A stretch of DNA of 64,000 nucleotides. It comes from Epiperipatus broadwayi. Lineage: Eukaryota; Onychophora; Udeonychophora; Euonychophora; Peripatidae. The notes under the pieces were generated by a model. The model searched no databases, was not told the origin of the DNA, and saw only the letters and a program-made list of their open reading frames with translations. This document shows, in pieces, positions 11,685 to 24,418 of this stretch; position 1 is the stretch's first letter, and each line of letters starts with the position of its first letter. The stretch lies in assembly GCA_028023455.1 (NCBI GenBank), contig JAQFVV010012529.1:2292001-2356000 (forward strand), in the 5' to 3' direction. The translations under genes were made by a program, and so were the position numbers.

Positions 11685-14600
11685 TAAATAAGATAAACAT
11701 TGGCAGTTGGTCAACTCTATTCAGTTTCTTCCAAATTTCTCTGTTGGTAAGCAGAGTCTAATACATAAATATGGGCTTTGAACCACCATAGAAAAGATGT
11801 TCTATTTTCCAGGGTGTTCATTCTTGATCAATATGGAGATTAACTACTGTCCTTCAAAGCTGGCTTTATATTTCATCCTCTCTCATAATTAGTTAATCTG
11901 AACCCACCTATTTATGGTATCTGATAGAATTTAAAACCAAAGTAATTACAGTAAGTTATTTTCAGCTTGATTAATAAAAAAATTACAATTGTTTTGTTTT
12001 TTTAATTTATATTAAACCTTTAAATAAAATAAAATAAAAAGATTATAGGGTTAAATATAATCAATATATATTCTAAAATTAAACAACAACTTTGTTTTAT
12101 CCATATATATATATTACATTAAAATTTAGATTTTTGATCAAAATTAGAATTAAAATAAAATATTTGCACTAAAGAGTCTTTTTATATGTATATATTGTAT
12201 GGTTAGTTTACAATCAGACTGGAACCAGACTTGGCTCATAGTGCATTATTCACTAAACTAATCTCATCTAAAAAATAAATGTAGTTAATGGATAGTCGAA
12301 CGTGTATTATCATTTAGATAGTAAACACACACATATATATAGATGCACAACCAACATTTATTTTATCAAATGCAATATTATGAAAAAAACGTCTCAATAA
12401 ATCAAATTCCCTTAGCTGAAAGATAAAAATCTTAATTCAGGAGATCAGTCATATATATATCTACACAAACCATGAACTAAATGTCAATATCTTACATCAT
12501 TAGACAAAACTTAGACTTGGTAGCCATCATAATGACTTAATGTCAAACCAGTTACTAGGTAGCCAGATATGGAAGGTGAAAACAGAATTCTTATTACGTA
12601 ATCATATTTTACTTTCCATCAACATGATATGCGTAACAATAAGCATGTATATATTGATGAAAGAGGAAATAAAATGCAAGCTTAAACAATGGGAATAAAA
12701 GCAAACTCATTTGATTTCTGCAGTCTTTTTATTTTGTTCAAAAAGACATAAGCTATACAATATCAATGCCAGAAAATAGAATGTTTGATTATCAGTGAAC
12801 AACTTATTTGAACAGTCCAAATTATTAATCTAATCATCACGATGAAAACATTAAAAAACTACAGCCAATAATTAAACAAACAAAAAAAAAATTAATAGAT
12901 TCACGCAATTGAATAAAATTAGTCGAGCTGATTTAAATGGATATTTAACACAAAAGGACTACACAATTATTCGAATGCGAATAAAAACCAAGAAATATAT
13001 TATCAGCACATATATATTCAGAATTAAATAATTCATTTCTCATATAACTTATTAAATGCCAAACAGTGAATCAAGAAAAGTTAAATATTTTATGAATTGC
13101 AAAATGATGTACTCTGGCTAATTTAATATTACCATGGGACCGAAGTGTCATTAGCCCTGACCATAGGAGGTACAATGGTTTAACATTCATCCATATATAA
13201 TGCCTGCTTAAACATCAAATACCTGTCTTGACCCTCAGAATGGATATAGAATCAAATAACAACATGAAGAAGGAAATAACGTTAGTACAAGCAAGCCGCC
13301 AAGGATTTCCCATGAGCAATGCGTTACTTGCCAAGAAAGGATGACTGGAACAGCTATAAAGTGTGTCTATGAGAGATAGTACTTGCTAAATCCATGAACT
13401 CTATTCTGAATAATTCGGGGGAAGTTTTAAATTGCTATGTACTTTTTTTTATATACGTTTGTAGAGTTTTTCTTTCATTTCACTTCCACATCTGGGAACC
13501 AAAATACCTACCACTTGGAATGGTCCATTGTAGCTAAAGGCGAGAAAGCATGGGGGGGGGGGAGAGATTGTTAAGTTCAACATTTATTTTTTATTGAATA
13601 AAATTTATATTAGCTCTTCCTCATAATGGTTTGACACTGGGTATCATAATCTTTAGGACAATATGGAATGAGGTAAGATTTTACTTGATATTGTTCCATA
13701 TTAAGAGTTGCTACAGGACAGAATTTGTTTATTTATTTTTTGTTAATTAATGATGTTTATATTTGTTTATTCATATGTATGACTAATCTTCATGAGTGAA
13801 TGTTCTTTTCTATCGATTATAGGAAACTGGTATGCAGTCAGGGAAGGACAGTCCTGCAAAGTAAATTAAATCTTTACCATTAGAAATGAATTACAGAGCT
13901 AATGCATACATCTGTAAATAATATTGTAAATAGTCAGCTAGCTTCACATTCATTATAGTAATGAATTAATAATTTTTCTTTCATTATATCTTTTCTACTT
14001 TGTAAATATCTTGAGTGTTTCAGCATGTATATCTATCATGGAAAGGGATGGGTTAATAAATGTTTATTGGTCAGTATGATAGATACATATTTGACACACA
14101 CACATGTATATATATATTTTATTATGTTAATGTTAGTCAAATAAATCTTGTTTAATTGATTTTCACTAAATAGTCTCTAGTTTCTCAGAGTTATTTATCC
14201 ATCCATCCATCAATTCATAACCAGATATATAAGCCATCCCCACACACATGTTTTCTTTTCCATCATAACATAATAGTATGGTTAGATGAATCTTTCACTC
14301 AATTGGAATCTAAACAGTGATGCAGTGGTTGCTATATAGAATAGATTCAACCCTGAAGAGAGCCAAGGGCAACATTCTCCCTGGTTTGAATTCCGAGGTG
14401 TAATGGAATCCAAAAGAGCAGTGAGATACAGATGAAGTAGCTTAAATTGTCTGAATTTAATGAGTAAACTTAGAGCTAGCCCAGTGGAGATATACATGAT
14501 CATTAGTTAAGTATTTCATTGTGTCAATCACAGCATCCTACCCAAAGATCCTAGATCTGACCATAATTAGATGAGTTCCCCTTCTGGTGGAAAACCCGGA

Positions 14601-15107
14601 CCGTTACAATATATATTTCAAATAATTTTCAATATGTTAAAAAAAAGAAAAAAAAAACTTATTTAATATTTAAACCACTCCAGATTTTATTTTACATAAT
14701 TATACACAAATTTTATCTTTATTCATTTCTGCTTTTCACTTTTAGGTTTAATTATGTATGGGTGTACATGGTGTTGTATGTCATAAGACCATTCCGTCCC
14801 AAATATATATATATACGCATACCAAAATGCAGTATTTCAAGTAACAAAACTTCTCTAACATACACTGAAAGTTAGCATTGACAGTAACTCCTCAACCTTA
14901 TATAACTATTTTAGAACTATCTATTTAAAATTGATTATTTAATCACTTTGCTCTGAAGCTATTTTTATAAACCTGAATAATCAAAGAATACCACAAGGCA
15001 GAACCAACCAGAATTCCAGATAAGTTTCTAGTGGATAGTTTTGTTAACTAGAATTGATTGCATATATTCATTCAAAATTTATCTTTATTTTTATTAGCTA
15101 TTCAAGC

Positions 15108-15244
15108 TAATAACCTGAAAATATTTAAGATTTTAAGATAAGAGGTTAAGCCATAGTTGATGACTTGTCAAAAGTCACATATTTGGACAAAAAGACTGCC
15201 TTGGATTCTAAACCTTAAAATCTTTAAATATTTTCAAGTTATTA
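15108..15244. mobile_element. Inverted-repeat element (MITE-like)
   Basis: Inverted ends of about 31 bp with few mismatches bound an interior of about 75 bp. The left arm begins TAATAACCTGAAAATATTTA and the right arm ends with its near reverse complement. No clear target duplication was found, so the transposon class is unknown. Confidence 0.5.
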
Positions 15245-18200
15245 ATTTGACTGGCATAACTGAAATAAAGATAGTTGCTAGATGGACTTTGCAATTTAGT
15301 ATTCTTATATGATAAGAAAACTAATAGCCAAAAACTAATCTGGGGATCTGCCGACTGGTATTTTTAGATTATTAGCGTTAAAAACAAATTATACAAAAGA
15401 ATGATTGATTAATCTTTCTTGCAAAGATAATTGTAGAATGGTGTTTTTGAATAATTCATTAAAAAATAAAATATCAAAAAGCTGTAATTCTGAGGGTTAA
15501 GGAAATAATATGAGGAACTTGGTCAAAGAAAACAGATTTATAAGATCTAAAAGCATAACTGTATTGAAGAAACGTATATTTCTTGGCATATGAAATTTGT
15601 CTCAACACTGCATTAACTTCTGTAAAGAAATGAAGCACTGCAATGAAGATTACAGAATGACTAGGTTTGTATTATTCAGAAATGTTTGTTCTTTCATACA
15701 ATATCCTGACATTGCTGCATTATTTATCATTAAACATCTCACATTCTTGTGCCATTTTCTCCATGAATTTTTTGCACAAATTTTTTTTTATAAACCATGT
15801 CCTTCTTCATTATAAATATCTTATGCAGTTTAGCACAGTGACAAAATTTCTCCATCAGAGTCAAGAGTTCCAAATTGAATAACACAAATAATAGTAAAAA
15901 ATTCCACTGCCTGCAGAAAAAAACTATACAGCTATTGATATTATTATTATATTACTTGTGTATTTTCATTATATATTCTTAACACATAAATATTCATTCT
16001 GCTTTCAACTCTAATATTGAAATGGATACTTTATAGTATTTTCTTTAATTATAAATTTATTAAATGCACATTGATTAAGTAATAGCCTCGGCAAATATTA
16101 TTTTCTTTAAAAGTTTTTGTTTACTCTACATAAATATATAAATGTAATAAAAGAATAATTATTTTCACTGCCATTTTACCAGGCTTAAGAAATGGGGGGT
16201 AACAATTAAACAACTTTGGTAATATTACACGGCAGATTTTACTTAATCATAAATGCTGAATTTGTAGATCAGAAATCAAGCTATCTTTCCAGTCGAAGAA
16301 TGTGTCTTTGCCTTATTTTTCTTCTCATATAGCAAACTTATTAGCAAAAATATCAATTTTAGTTTAAGGCTTCTATTAATTAATTACTTACTGATTCACA
16401 AGATATTTCATATACTTCCCTCTATTTGTCAACATCTATTTTATTTTATTTTCTGCATTCTGGCCTTTGACCCAATTATCTCTTCTATATAGTTCTGAAG
16501 AAATTCTATTATGTATCAATTAAAAAAACTTTATATCATATCATTTGACTAATAGAAGTGAGCAATTATAATAACAGATTTCTCTGCGGCTTGGGTATGA
16601 TGGCAGAATAGTATTATAAAGCACTAGTCATAATTGTTAATCCATTAAACTTAGAAGAGAAAAATGAATGGTAATAAATAATCCAAAGAGAGGAAATTAT
16701 TTTTAAGTCTCTTTATAAGAGATAGTTAAATAATTTTTTTTTACACCTGTTTTAATTTATATTAAGCAAGACATACAAATTAATAAAGATGAAACAACTA
16801 TCAAACACTACTACAGATACAGCAATCCTTCCTTACTGTCGAATTTAAATGTCTCTTAAAATTATGACTAGTAATCTGACTTTAGTTGAATCAAGTCTTA
16901 AGAGTGACTTTTGTCCATGATTATTTTAGTTTATCATCTATAAGAATGAATATTTATTTTCATATTTATTCACAGCATATTTCACAATGTGCCTAAAGAC
17001 AATTCATCTTAGCCATTTCCTGATAATAAGTACAATTTTTGATTTAAATATTTTCTTGTCCATATTTGGGAATTTGAGTTGACTTTATTGTGATTTTAAA
17101 AGATGTACATTAATTCCAATATTATAATCTAAAAATATTTCAGCTGTTCTTATAATCATTCTGATTTGACAATATCAAATAAAATTGGATAATCAATAAA
17201 AATAGAATAATTTTAATTATTCATATGAATAAAAAAATTTTTTTTTTTTATATTTGTGAATACAAAACTTTTTTAAAAGTTAAACAATTATATCATAACA
17301 TCTATAAAAGCAATTTGCACTTAATAAGTTATATAAATAATACTAGTTGGATAGTTGTTATTAACTAAAACTGTAAAGAATTATTATTTTTATCTATTTA
17401 TAAAAATGATAGTACTTTTACATTACTTCTTAATAGACAATTGCCTAATAGCTTCTAAATTTTATTTGTGAAGATATATACAAAATGACAACAAATAAAT
17501 ATAAATTAATTACCATCACTATAATAACAATCATATTATTTAAGTCTTGCAAATGTAAAATTTTTATACAGCATTATAAAAGCTAACAATTTATTAATAC
17601 ATATCATAAAATGAAAAAAAACATTTTCACAAAGGCAAAAAGAAGACTTCATAATATTAATATACTTAATCAATACATAACAGTTAAATTAATATTGAAA
17701 AAAAAAAGCATTTGTGGATTCATAATGTATTCTATTGTTTTGAATATCAACAATCTTCGATATGTTAATATCATAACAATTTTCTGTGGGGGAATTATAA
17801 AATAATAGAAAAATTAAATAAAACATAGAATTACAACTAAATATGAAGTAGTTGTGATGAATAGAATGGTAGCTGACATTAAGAATGAGCTCAGCTTTTA
17901 TTTCCTAGCTAAGTCATAAACAATAAAAGAGTTATTAGCATGCAATAAAAGATTTGCACATGGTATCATTGCAATAAATGATTCAGTTATATTAAGATAT
18001 AATAAGTGAAAATTATTCAGGTTATAAATATAAAAGTTGAATTATAAAAAAAAATACTACAAAAAAATTTAATACTGTAGATATAAGCTTTTATGTACGG
18101 TTTTTTTTTTCTTTTAAAAAAGTACAAACTATGTCACTGTAAATTGTTGGAAAGTAAACAAGTGAAACAAATTGGGATCTTCACTTAAAATATAAATAAT

Positions 18201-19288
18201 TAAATTGAAGTCATTTTATTTTGATCATATTTAGAAGAAAATATAATTCATAGAAAAAGATAATCATAAAGTGAAATTAACCATCGAAACAAATCTGGAA
18301 AATAAAAATCTTGGAGACTTATACAGAACATTCTTAACAATTGCAAATTTGATCATTACACTTGAATCTAAGGCAGAATTTTAAATATTAAAATATTTTA
18401 CAACTTTAAATATGGAGTGTTGAAATAAACTGTTAAGAAATAAAAAATGGTACCACACTACTATTAACAAAAAACAATATTATATAAAGTTTGACCTGCC
18501 TAATTCTCTATAGCAGCGGTGGACAACCTCTGACCCATAGGCCAACTCTGGCTCTCGAAAGTTCTCAATCATGCTCCAGAACATTTTCAAAACAGTACAT
18601 AAAATGGACCAGTATAAAATGTCTACTGAAACACATACATAGTGCAAATATTGGATTAAGCATTAACTAGAATAAAATATTTTCAATTATCTTTTTCTTC
18701 TCCAACTTCATTCTATCAAACGTGCAATATTCCAACAAATTATCTATATTGTTTGGTCAATTTGATTATGGATTTAATCTATGATGCTGACATTTTGTTT
18801 GTTTTTATAGTGATTTTTACAAACAAATAATTAGCAAAAATAAAATTCAAATTTTACTTCATTTTGTTATTATTATGCATTTATTTTTTATTAGGATGGC
18901 TACACTGAGCAAGATAAAAAAAAAAAAAAACTGACACAGAAAATTACGCATTTCAAAAGAAATTGAGCAATGCACATTTTTTAATAGAAAGAAATAATAA
19001 ATCAATGTGCCTGATATATCTGGAAATTATTAAAGTTAATAAAGAACATTATTAAAAGGCACTATTAATCAAATCATTATGATTATAACAAAATTATTAG
19101 GGAAGAAATATTAAAATAGAAAATTTGAAAAAGAGCTTCATCAAGTAGTCAACATATTTTATAAAAAATACAAACAAGTAGGAAAATTCTGTGAAAGCAA
19201 GTTATTTAAAAAACAAAAGTAGAAAATTCAAAACCATTTTCTGAAAGGATGTTTATAAAAGACTGCATCCTAGCTGTTGTAAAATTAA

Positions 19289-19566
19289 ACCACTAAACAT
19301 TACATGATCATCAATTTCTCATGCTTACAAAAGCTGTTAAAACAGTGACAAACTCTCTAGAGTAGGGTTGCATTGAATCCTAAGATCTAGGTGTAGCGCT
19401 CTCAGATCCAAGGCTCCTCACTGATGAAAGCCACAGGCTACAAACTAGTGTGGGGATATTGGATTAGTAGGGCTAGATATGAATTTTATGCACAAATCTT
19501 TTTGCATCCATTGATTACTATGGCTTGCATTGGGTGGCACTTTTGTATGGAGAGTTTGTCACCACC
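19289..19566. mobile_element. Retrozyme-like copy, inverted fragment, inside hAT
   Basis: A forward segment (about 19289-19355, with the ATTACATGATCATCA and CATGCTTACA parts) is joined to an inverted partial unit (about 19358-19566). The joined piece sits inside the hAT transposase relic. The flanks carry a 10-bp target duplication with one mismatch (19279-19288 GTAAAATTAA; 19567-19576 GTAGAATTAA). The transposase reading resumes across the insertion, which confirms the boundaries. Confidence 0.7.
19416..19455 (+). ncRNA. Type I hammerhead ribozyme, mutated
   Basis: On the plus strand: CCUCA, core CUGAUGA, stem II AGCC-ACA-GGCU, CAAAC-UA-GUG, UGGGG. The invariant G12 is C and the cleavage-site base 17 is G (it must be A, C or U), so this copy should be inactive. 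Stems I and II are intact. Confidence 0.65.
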
Positions 19567-20188
19567 GTAGAATTAATCTGTCGAGAATATAAAAATACAT
19601 TTGAGAATATAAATGTCTCGAAGATAAGTACAAGGCGAATTGGGAAAATTGTCATTAAATATAGAAAAATCATTAATAATAATGTTAATTCATTGTTTAA
19701 TTAATATAAAATAAAATTATGGTCTTCGTTTAAAAAGAGAAAGCTGCAATTGTCCTGCCAGTTGAAAAGATAGTCCACTCTTAATGATTAGAGGCAAAAT
19801 AATTAAAATTTTAAATTTCTGACCAAATGCAGTAGGCTAATTTTTAAGCAAATAAGTTTGTATGTCCCGCGAATATTGTAAATAACCCTTGGAAGAAAAA
19901 AAAACCCCATTCCTGCTCTATAGCCTAACCGCTTCAAATTAACATTATTAAATGTTGAATCAGTAAGAAATGCTTACATACTATATTGGAATTTAAAAAA
20001 TATCTTATATATGGTAATATCTATAAATGTAAATTAAATTTTTGGTGGGATAAATCTATAGTATGCATTGATAAAAGAATTTTAATATTAGAATGGTAGC
20101 GCTGTCTTCACTTTTAATATTAATATATTATAATTAAATAATTACTCACATTAAACAAGAAATAAGATCAGATATTTATATTACTTAC

Positions 20189-20319
20189 CCAGATTTTACT
20201 TCGGATTCAATTAAGAGAAGATTATCATAATGTACATACTCTTTACCATTTTTAATGATTTCTTTTATTTGAGGAATCAAAGTTTCAGAAAATGTACTAA
20301 ATATATTATTGTCTGACAT
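20189..20319 (-). CDS. BABAM2: BABAM2 (BRE/BRCC45) coding exon 1
   Basis: ATG at 20319-20317 opens 43 codons plus GG, ending at donor GTAAGT (20188-20183). The peptide starts M-S-D-N-N and contains L-I-P-Q-I, N-G-K and a final V-K-S-G. Vertebrate BABAM2 starts M-S, then L-S-P-F-I, N-G-K and L-K-S-G at matching spacing. It is the start of the N-terminal UEV-like domain of this BRCA1-A/BRISC scaffold subunit. The start is chosen because it aligns with the family start and follows A-rich sequence. The ATG lies in a hairpin stem (20281-20330). A 5' non-coding exon could lie further up; TTCTAG near 20371 is a possible acceptor. No promoter was identified. Confidence 0.88.
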
Positions 20320-20330
20320 TTTCTGAAACT
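20281..20330 (-). promoter_or_regulatory. Hairpin covering the BABAM2 start codon
   Basis: The mRNA strand contains AGUUUCAGAAAAUGU, a 20-nt loop, and ACAUUUUCUGAAACU. These form a perfect 15-bp stem with the start AUG inside it. The downstream arm is coding (T-F-S-E-T). A stable stem at the start codon can slow initiation. Any such role here is inference. Confidence 0.5.
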
Positions 20331-22138
20331 TTTGATACTTGATTCCACATTTATTTAAATTTTAACTAGAAGATAAAGGGAAATGCAAAAAAGTTAACAT
20401 TGAAAGTCTTTTTTTTCTCGACTAGTTAAGCCAATAGCGTTTTATTCTAAAAAAAAATTTTTCAGATTATAGTTTTCAGTCGTTTTCTTTTCTAGAAACA
20501 TAACAATTAAGTTACAATTTATTCTAGGAAAGTGTTCTGCATAAGAATAATATGAAAATTTGAGAATTTAATACTATACTGTAGTTTAAATATTGCATAC
20601 ATAGAACATGTTTAACATAAATATACTTTTAAGCATGTACTTTATCGATTAGTTTTTAATTGTATTCTCGTGAGAACTAATCGCAATCGAGATTTTTATT
20701 TTCAATTTTTTATTACCGTATCATTATTAAGATTTATTTTATTTGCTGTAGCTCTTATTAATTATTATACTGCGCTTATATTAATATTATTCTGTCAGTT
20801 TTGAAACTTCTCTAAAAGAAACGTTGTAAAAATTGAAGTTTGTAAAATTTCTTCCCATCAGAGTGAATGTTATTAAAAAACAAAAATATTAATGCTGATT
20901 GTATTAATAGGTAAGGCGTTTGCAGTATTAGAAAGTTTCCAAGTGATTTTATAGAGATTGAAACTCTTTCATATTTATTTTTATAATGTTTGTGATATAA
21001 AAAATATAGAAATCAATATTTTACAAACTACTTTATTGACTTTATAATCCTAAAAAAATTAATTTATTTTTTTTAATTTTTGTCGGCAAGAATTAAGTTG
21101 CCACTTCAATTTTTTTTTTAAAAGAGCATGACTATTGATTAGGAGCAATTAATTAAAATTTCTGACTACTTGGCCCGTTGAGCGTCCGGTTTTTCAAGCA
21201 CGGTATAATTATCGTATTTACAGAGAGAAAAAAAAGTACTTTCGTTTATATAAAATACATCTGCGAATGTAATGTTAAACTTGTATAATTATATCTTAAT
21301 ATTGGAATATTCAAATCCAAACATCTAATGACTTGGAATAAGCTTGATTGAAGCTGAACTCTAATTTCTGCAAACAGTGTCGTTCTCGCGATTACGGATG
21401 TTTATGATGATAAAAGCTATAATTCAAATTCAGTTACTGTATTAATGATGGTGTGTGTTAGAACTTATAAATTTTCATCTAAATTTTTATTATAATTTAT
21501 AAGCAAGGACAGCATAATGCATTTCATTAATTTCTAGTTTTGATGAAATTCTAAATAATGTTGAGTCGGCTCTGGCTCTGGAATATTAGCGTATCATTGC
21601 AAAGATAAAACGCTTTAAATAGTCCATTGCAGGACAAAGACTTGCAGGAGTTTATAAAGTAACAGCAGAAAAGGCATATGTTCAAATTGCAGAATGATAA
21701 ATGTTTGATTCTATAAATAAAATTTTGAATACCCATTCACCTACTAATATTGGATAGTTTTGGCTAGATTTTCTATAAGTTAGTTATCTGAAAGAAAAGT
21801 TAGCTAATTAGAGCTCTAAAATTTTTTTTACTTATCTTCAAACCCATGTCCAAGCATGATTGACAGTTAAACTTGCCACTCTCAGGTCTAAATGTCTTAG
21901 ATATTTGTTCATTTTCTTTTGCATCATGAAGTCTCATTACAAATTCTATATGAATTTTTTAACTAACTTCCTAAGTATCTTTGGTTAATCTTGCAAGTTG
22001 AGGTAGCAATGGCTGAATTAGTATTTTTCAAAATTGGAACTTTAATATAATATACTGTTTTTCATTATTTATAATTTGTCAATTGTTTTATTTTCACCAC
22101 TTTTCATTTATAATTCCTTTGTTAATTTTTTTTTAATA
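20331..22138. other. Upstream region of BABAM2, no gene seen
   Basis: A+T-rich sequence that should hold the 5' UTR and promoter of BABAM2 (minus strand). I see no TATA box or CpG cluster that I can defend. The minus-strand open frame at 21551-21736 has no recognisable content. Confidence 0.45.
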
Positions 22139-22152
22139 TATTATACCGGATA

Positions 22153-22186
<34 letters not shown>

Positions 22187-23642
22187 CTCAATCTATTCTG
22201 AAACAGAGGGCGCCACCAGACCACTACGTATCTGGAAAATTTGTTTACTGTGATCAGAATAGATGATGACTAGACTCAGGGAGAAACGAGATCTTAAATT
22301 GTTTAGACAATTGAGACAAAAGCACAAAGACAAACGTCAGCCAAATTAAGTTTAAACATATTTCATAAATTTTATTATGAGAAAATAAATTATTAAATAT
22401 AAGTTTATGACACAAGAGATGGGGGTTAACTCAGGCGTGTACCAGACATACTAAAGGCAAAGCTATGACAGACTGACTGATCTTCTAATAAACAAATGTA
22501 AAAGGGAGGAAGCAAATTTCATTCAGCCGAGGATTCACCTAAACATTGGTTTTCACTTTCAGATATTTAAACCCTATGCCCCTGAAATAGATCAAAGAAT
22601 CCAGCGCCGATGAGCTATTCAAGATCTAAAAATTGGTCAGACCTTGAATGTCTTTATATCGGTATGAGCTGCACCTATTACTACGTTTAAAATAACGGTG
22701 ATTGATCCACCTCAAGAACAACCGACAAACATGACTGAAATGAAGAAACAAAACTGGTGAATCCCAGCCAAATGATTGGCGAAAATTACTTTAAAATTAA
22801 TAATTAAAGATCCCACTAAGGGACAAGTAAATAATTAGAAAAACAGTTATGTCTGCCCAGCATTTAAAGAAAATAAACTTACAAACAAATTCTGAGTACA
22901 CGCTTTGACAAATTTAAAGCACACCTAATAAATACAAAAAGAAATATCGGAGAGTGCACATGAGTACAAAATATCAAAAGTTTAAATACTCTAGCAGAAC
23001 GAAAGTATTGCTCACCTGTAATTTAAGAAAGGATAAATTTTATCTTCCTGCTGATGACTTATGAAATCTCCACCTGCGAAAATCAGACAATAAAGTCGTC
23101 AGCCAAAAGAGTTTTGGAGGTTTAGCAAGAGGGCAAACATAGAGGATAAAATTAATTATTGAATACTAAATAATTACAGGTAAGTATAAAAAAAAATATA
23201 TACAAGACTGCTAAAGCATTTACAAAAGCGAGGCATAAAATATAAAACTCATTCGTCCCTCTCCAATAAACAAAACTGAAAGCAAATTGGAAGCTTAAAA
23301 CTAAGATTCCAAGACACACTATAAAATATTGGAAAACACAGCAAATATTAGATATGAGGCTATATTGATTTAAGAAGACATTTATGATTAGATTTAGCGG
23401 AGATTTAATGAGAATTAATTTACCCTGGGAAGAATAAAAACGAAAATAGTTACCTTTCGGTAAAACAAAGTTCACGTAGAGTGCGCACTTTTACTTAAGT
23501 TCATTTTCAGGTTCTTTAGGCAGCAAGGTAGATGTAAAGAGGTTCCGGCTTCTTTTGGGTGTTCAAGGCATTACTGGAGCAAACTTGGAAGTCAGGGATC
23601 TGTCTTTTGTGGAGTTAGCAAGCCATTCAGGTGGTGGTAACA
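22139..23642 (+). mobile_element. LTR-like element (solo LTR), diverged family member
   Basis: The element runs from TATTATACC to GGTAACA (inverted ends allowing mismatches). Candidate 4-bp flanks AATA/AGTA match at three of four bases. The start resembles the solo-LTR-like elements at 56514 and 60047: CTCAATCTA, then AGGGCGCCACCAGACC, then TCTGGAAAATTTGTTTACTG. The right half has a similar GC-richer block (GGTTCCGGCTTC ... CATTACTGGAGCAAACTTGGA). No retroviral protein is encoded. The 107-codon minus-strand frame (23152-23475) has no recognisable content. Confidence 0.5.
22153..22186 (+). repeat. Poly-G run of 34
   Basis: An uninterrupted run of 34 G, extreme in such A+T-rich DNA, near the left end of the LTR-like element. 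The minus strand has the matching C run. It could form G-quadruplex structure. The length may be imprecise because of sequencing. Confidence 0.9.
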
Positions 23643-23808
23643 AGTATAAAATTTTTCATTTTGTTGCAGGCAAAAGTATTTAATCACAATATAAAGAAGT
23701 CCAAATCTTTTTTCTTCTATTTTTATTATTTTGTTGTATATAGCACTAGATAAAATTGGTTATATATAGTTTGTTTTGATGATGATAAGCAACAAGTGTA
23801 TGAGTTAT

Positions 23809-24412
23809 TGTTATATACGTGTATAATAATTAATAAGTTTTGTTAAAATAAGTTATACGTATATAATAATTAACGTTTTATTAAAATAAGTTTTATTAGA
23901 TGAAATAGACAGGAATTTTGTAATTAAATTTGGTCCGCTATTAAAGATAAGCGCTTCAGATTAGAAACTAATTAAGCAGCTAGATTAAAAGTGCTGATTA
24001 CTAAAAGTAGACAATAGGAGAATTAATTGGTTTCTAAAACATTCCTTAACAAGAAAAAAGAAGGAACAAAAAATAACTAAGCAGCACTTGCAGCGGGGAA
24101 CTCATTGAATGCACACGAAAGTCAAGAGTTTTAACTTAGCAAGGGAACAAACCCAGTGAACTCCACCACTGAAGGTTAAAAAGTGGACCTAGGAACTTTG
24201 CAGGCCACACCGGTCTAAATTATGTTTTTCTTATGCCTTCATGGCCAGCGTTCGTAAGTTAAACTTAATTGTCTTATAACTATATATGTAATATTATTTA
24301 TGAAGTAATATTATTTATCCACTGATAATTCTATTAAACTATTTGTCTAATCATTTGGTTTCTGCTGTCTATTTACCTGATTGTTAAGCCGAGTGAGTGG
24401 CTGTACACAGCA
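23809..24412 (+). repeat. 5' LTR of the Ty3/gypsy element (604 bp)
   Basis: Starts TGTTATATACG and ends ACACAGCA. Compared with the 3' LTR it has a 16-bp tandem duplication near 24300 (TATTTATGAAGTAATATTAT), a 2-bp indel and a few substitutions. Confidence 0.93.
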
Positions 24413-24418
24413 GAAAAT

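Larger units (their letters stand above)
18896..19780 (+). pseudogene. hAT transposase relic (GTF2IRD2/ZBED-like lineage)
   Basis: Reading starts at ATG 18896 (M-A-T-L-S-K), followed by a lysine run and a stop. The frame then drifts through several stops and shifts. Recognisable pieces include F-Y-K-K-Y-K-Q-V, a degenerate KPF..G..IKDC segment just left of the retrozyme insertion, and, right of it, E-L-I-C-R-E-Y with F-E-N-I-N-V-S and T-R-R-I. Domesticated GTF2IRD2/ZBED-type hAT transposases have these in the same order (IKDC, then LCPE, then S..TV.RRI). No intact product is possible. Confidence 0.55.
18514..19915 (+). mobile_element. hAT DNA transposon, decayed, with nested retrozyme copy
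   Basis: The left end CAGCGGTGGACAACC and right end CCCCATTCCTG are degenerate hAT-type termini. A perfect 8-bp target duplication CTCTATAG flanks the element (18506-18513 and 19916-19923). The right end also carries the CCCGCGAAT ... CCCTTGGAAGAAAAA pattern seen at ends of animal hAT elements. Inside is a broken transposase relic, split by the retrozyme copy at 19289-19566. Without that insertion the element is about 1.1 kb, so it was already internally deleted. Confidence 0.75.
10104..20188 (-). other. BABAM2: BABAM2 intron 1 (coding)
   Basis: About 10.1 kb of intron between coding exons 1 and 2. It contains a short tandem duplication (11618-11684), a G11 run (13552-13562), an inverted-repeat element (15108-15244) and a hAT transposon (18514-19915). 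The remaining sequence (10104-11600, 11700-15100, 15250-18500) is A+T-rich, with no gene seen. Confidence 0.8.

Noticed and set aside
14375-14400. tRNA B-box-like GGTTTGAATTCC
   Set aside because: There is no A box or cloverleaf; a lone B-box match is weak evidence.
23045-23085. CTGATGA followed by GAAAT, a possible hammerhead
   Set aside because: There is no stem II between the core blocks and no matching stem I.
23152-23475. 107-codon minus-strand open frame
   Set aside because: It lies inside the LTR-like element, is hydrophobic by A+T bias and resembles no known protein.
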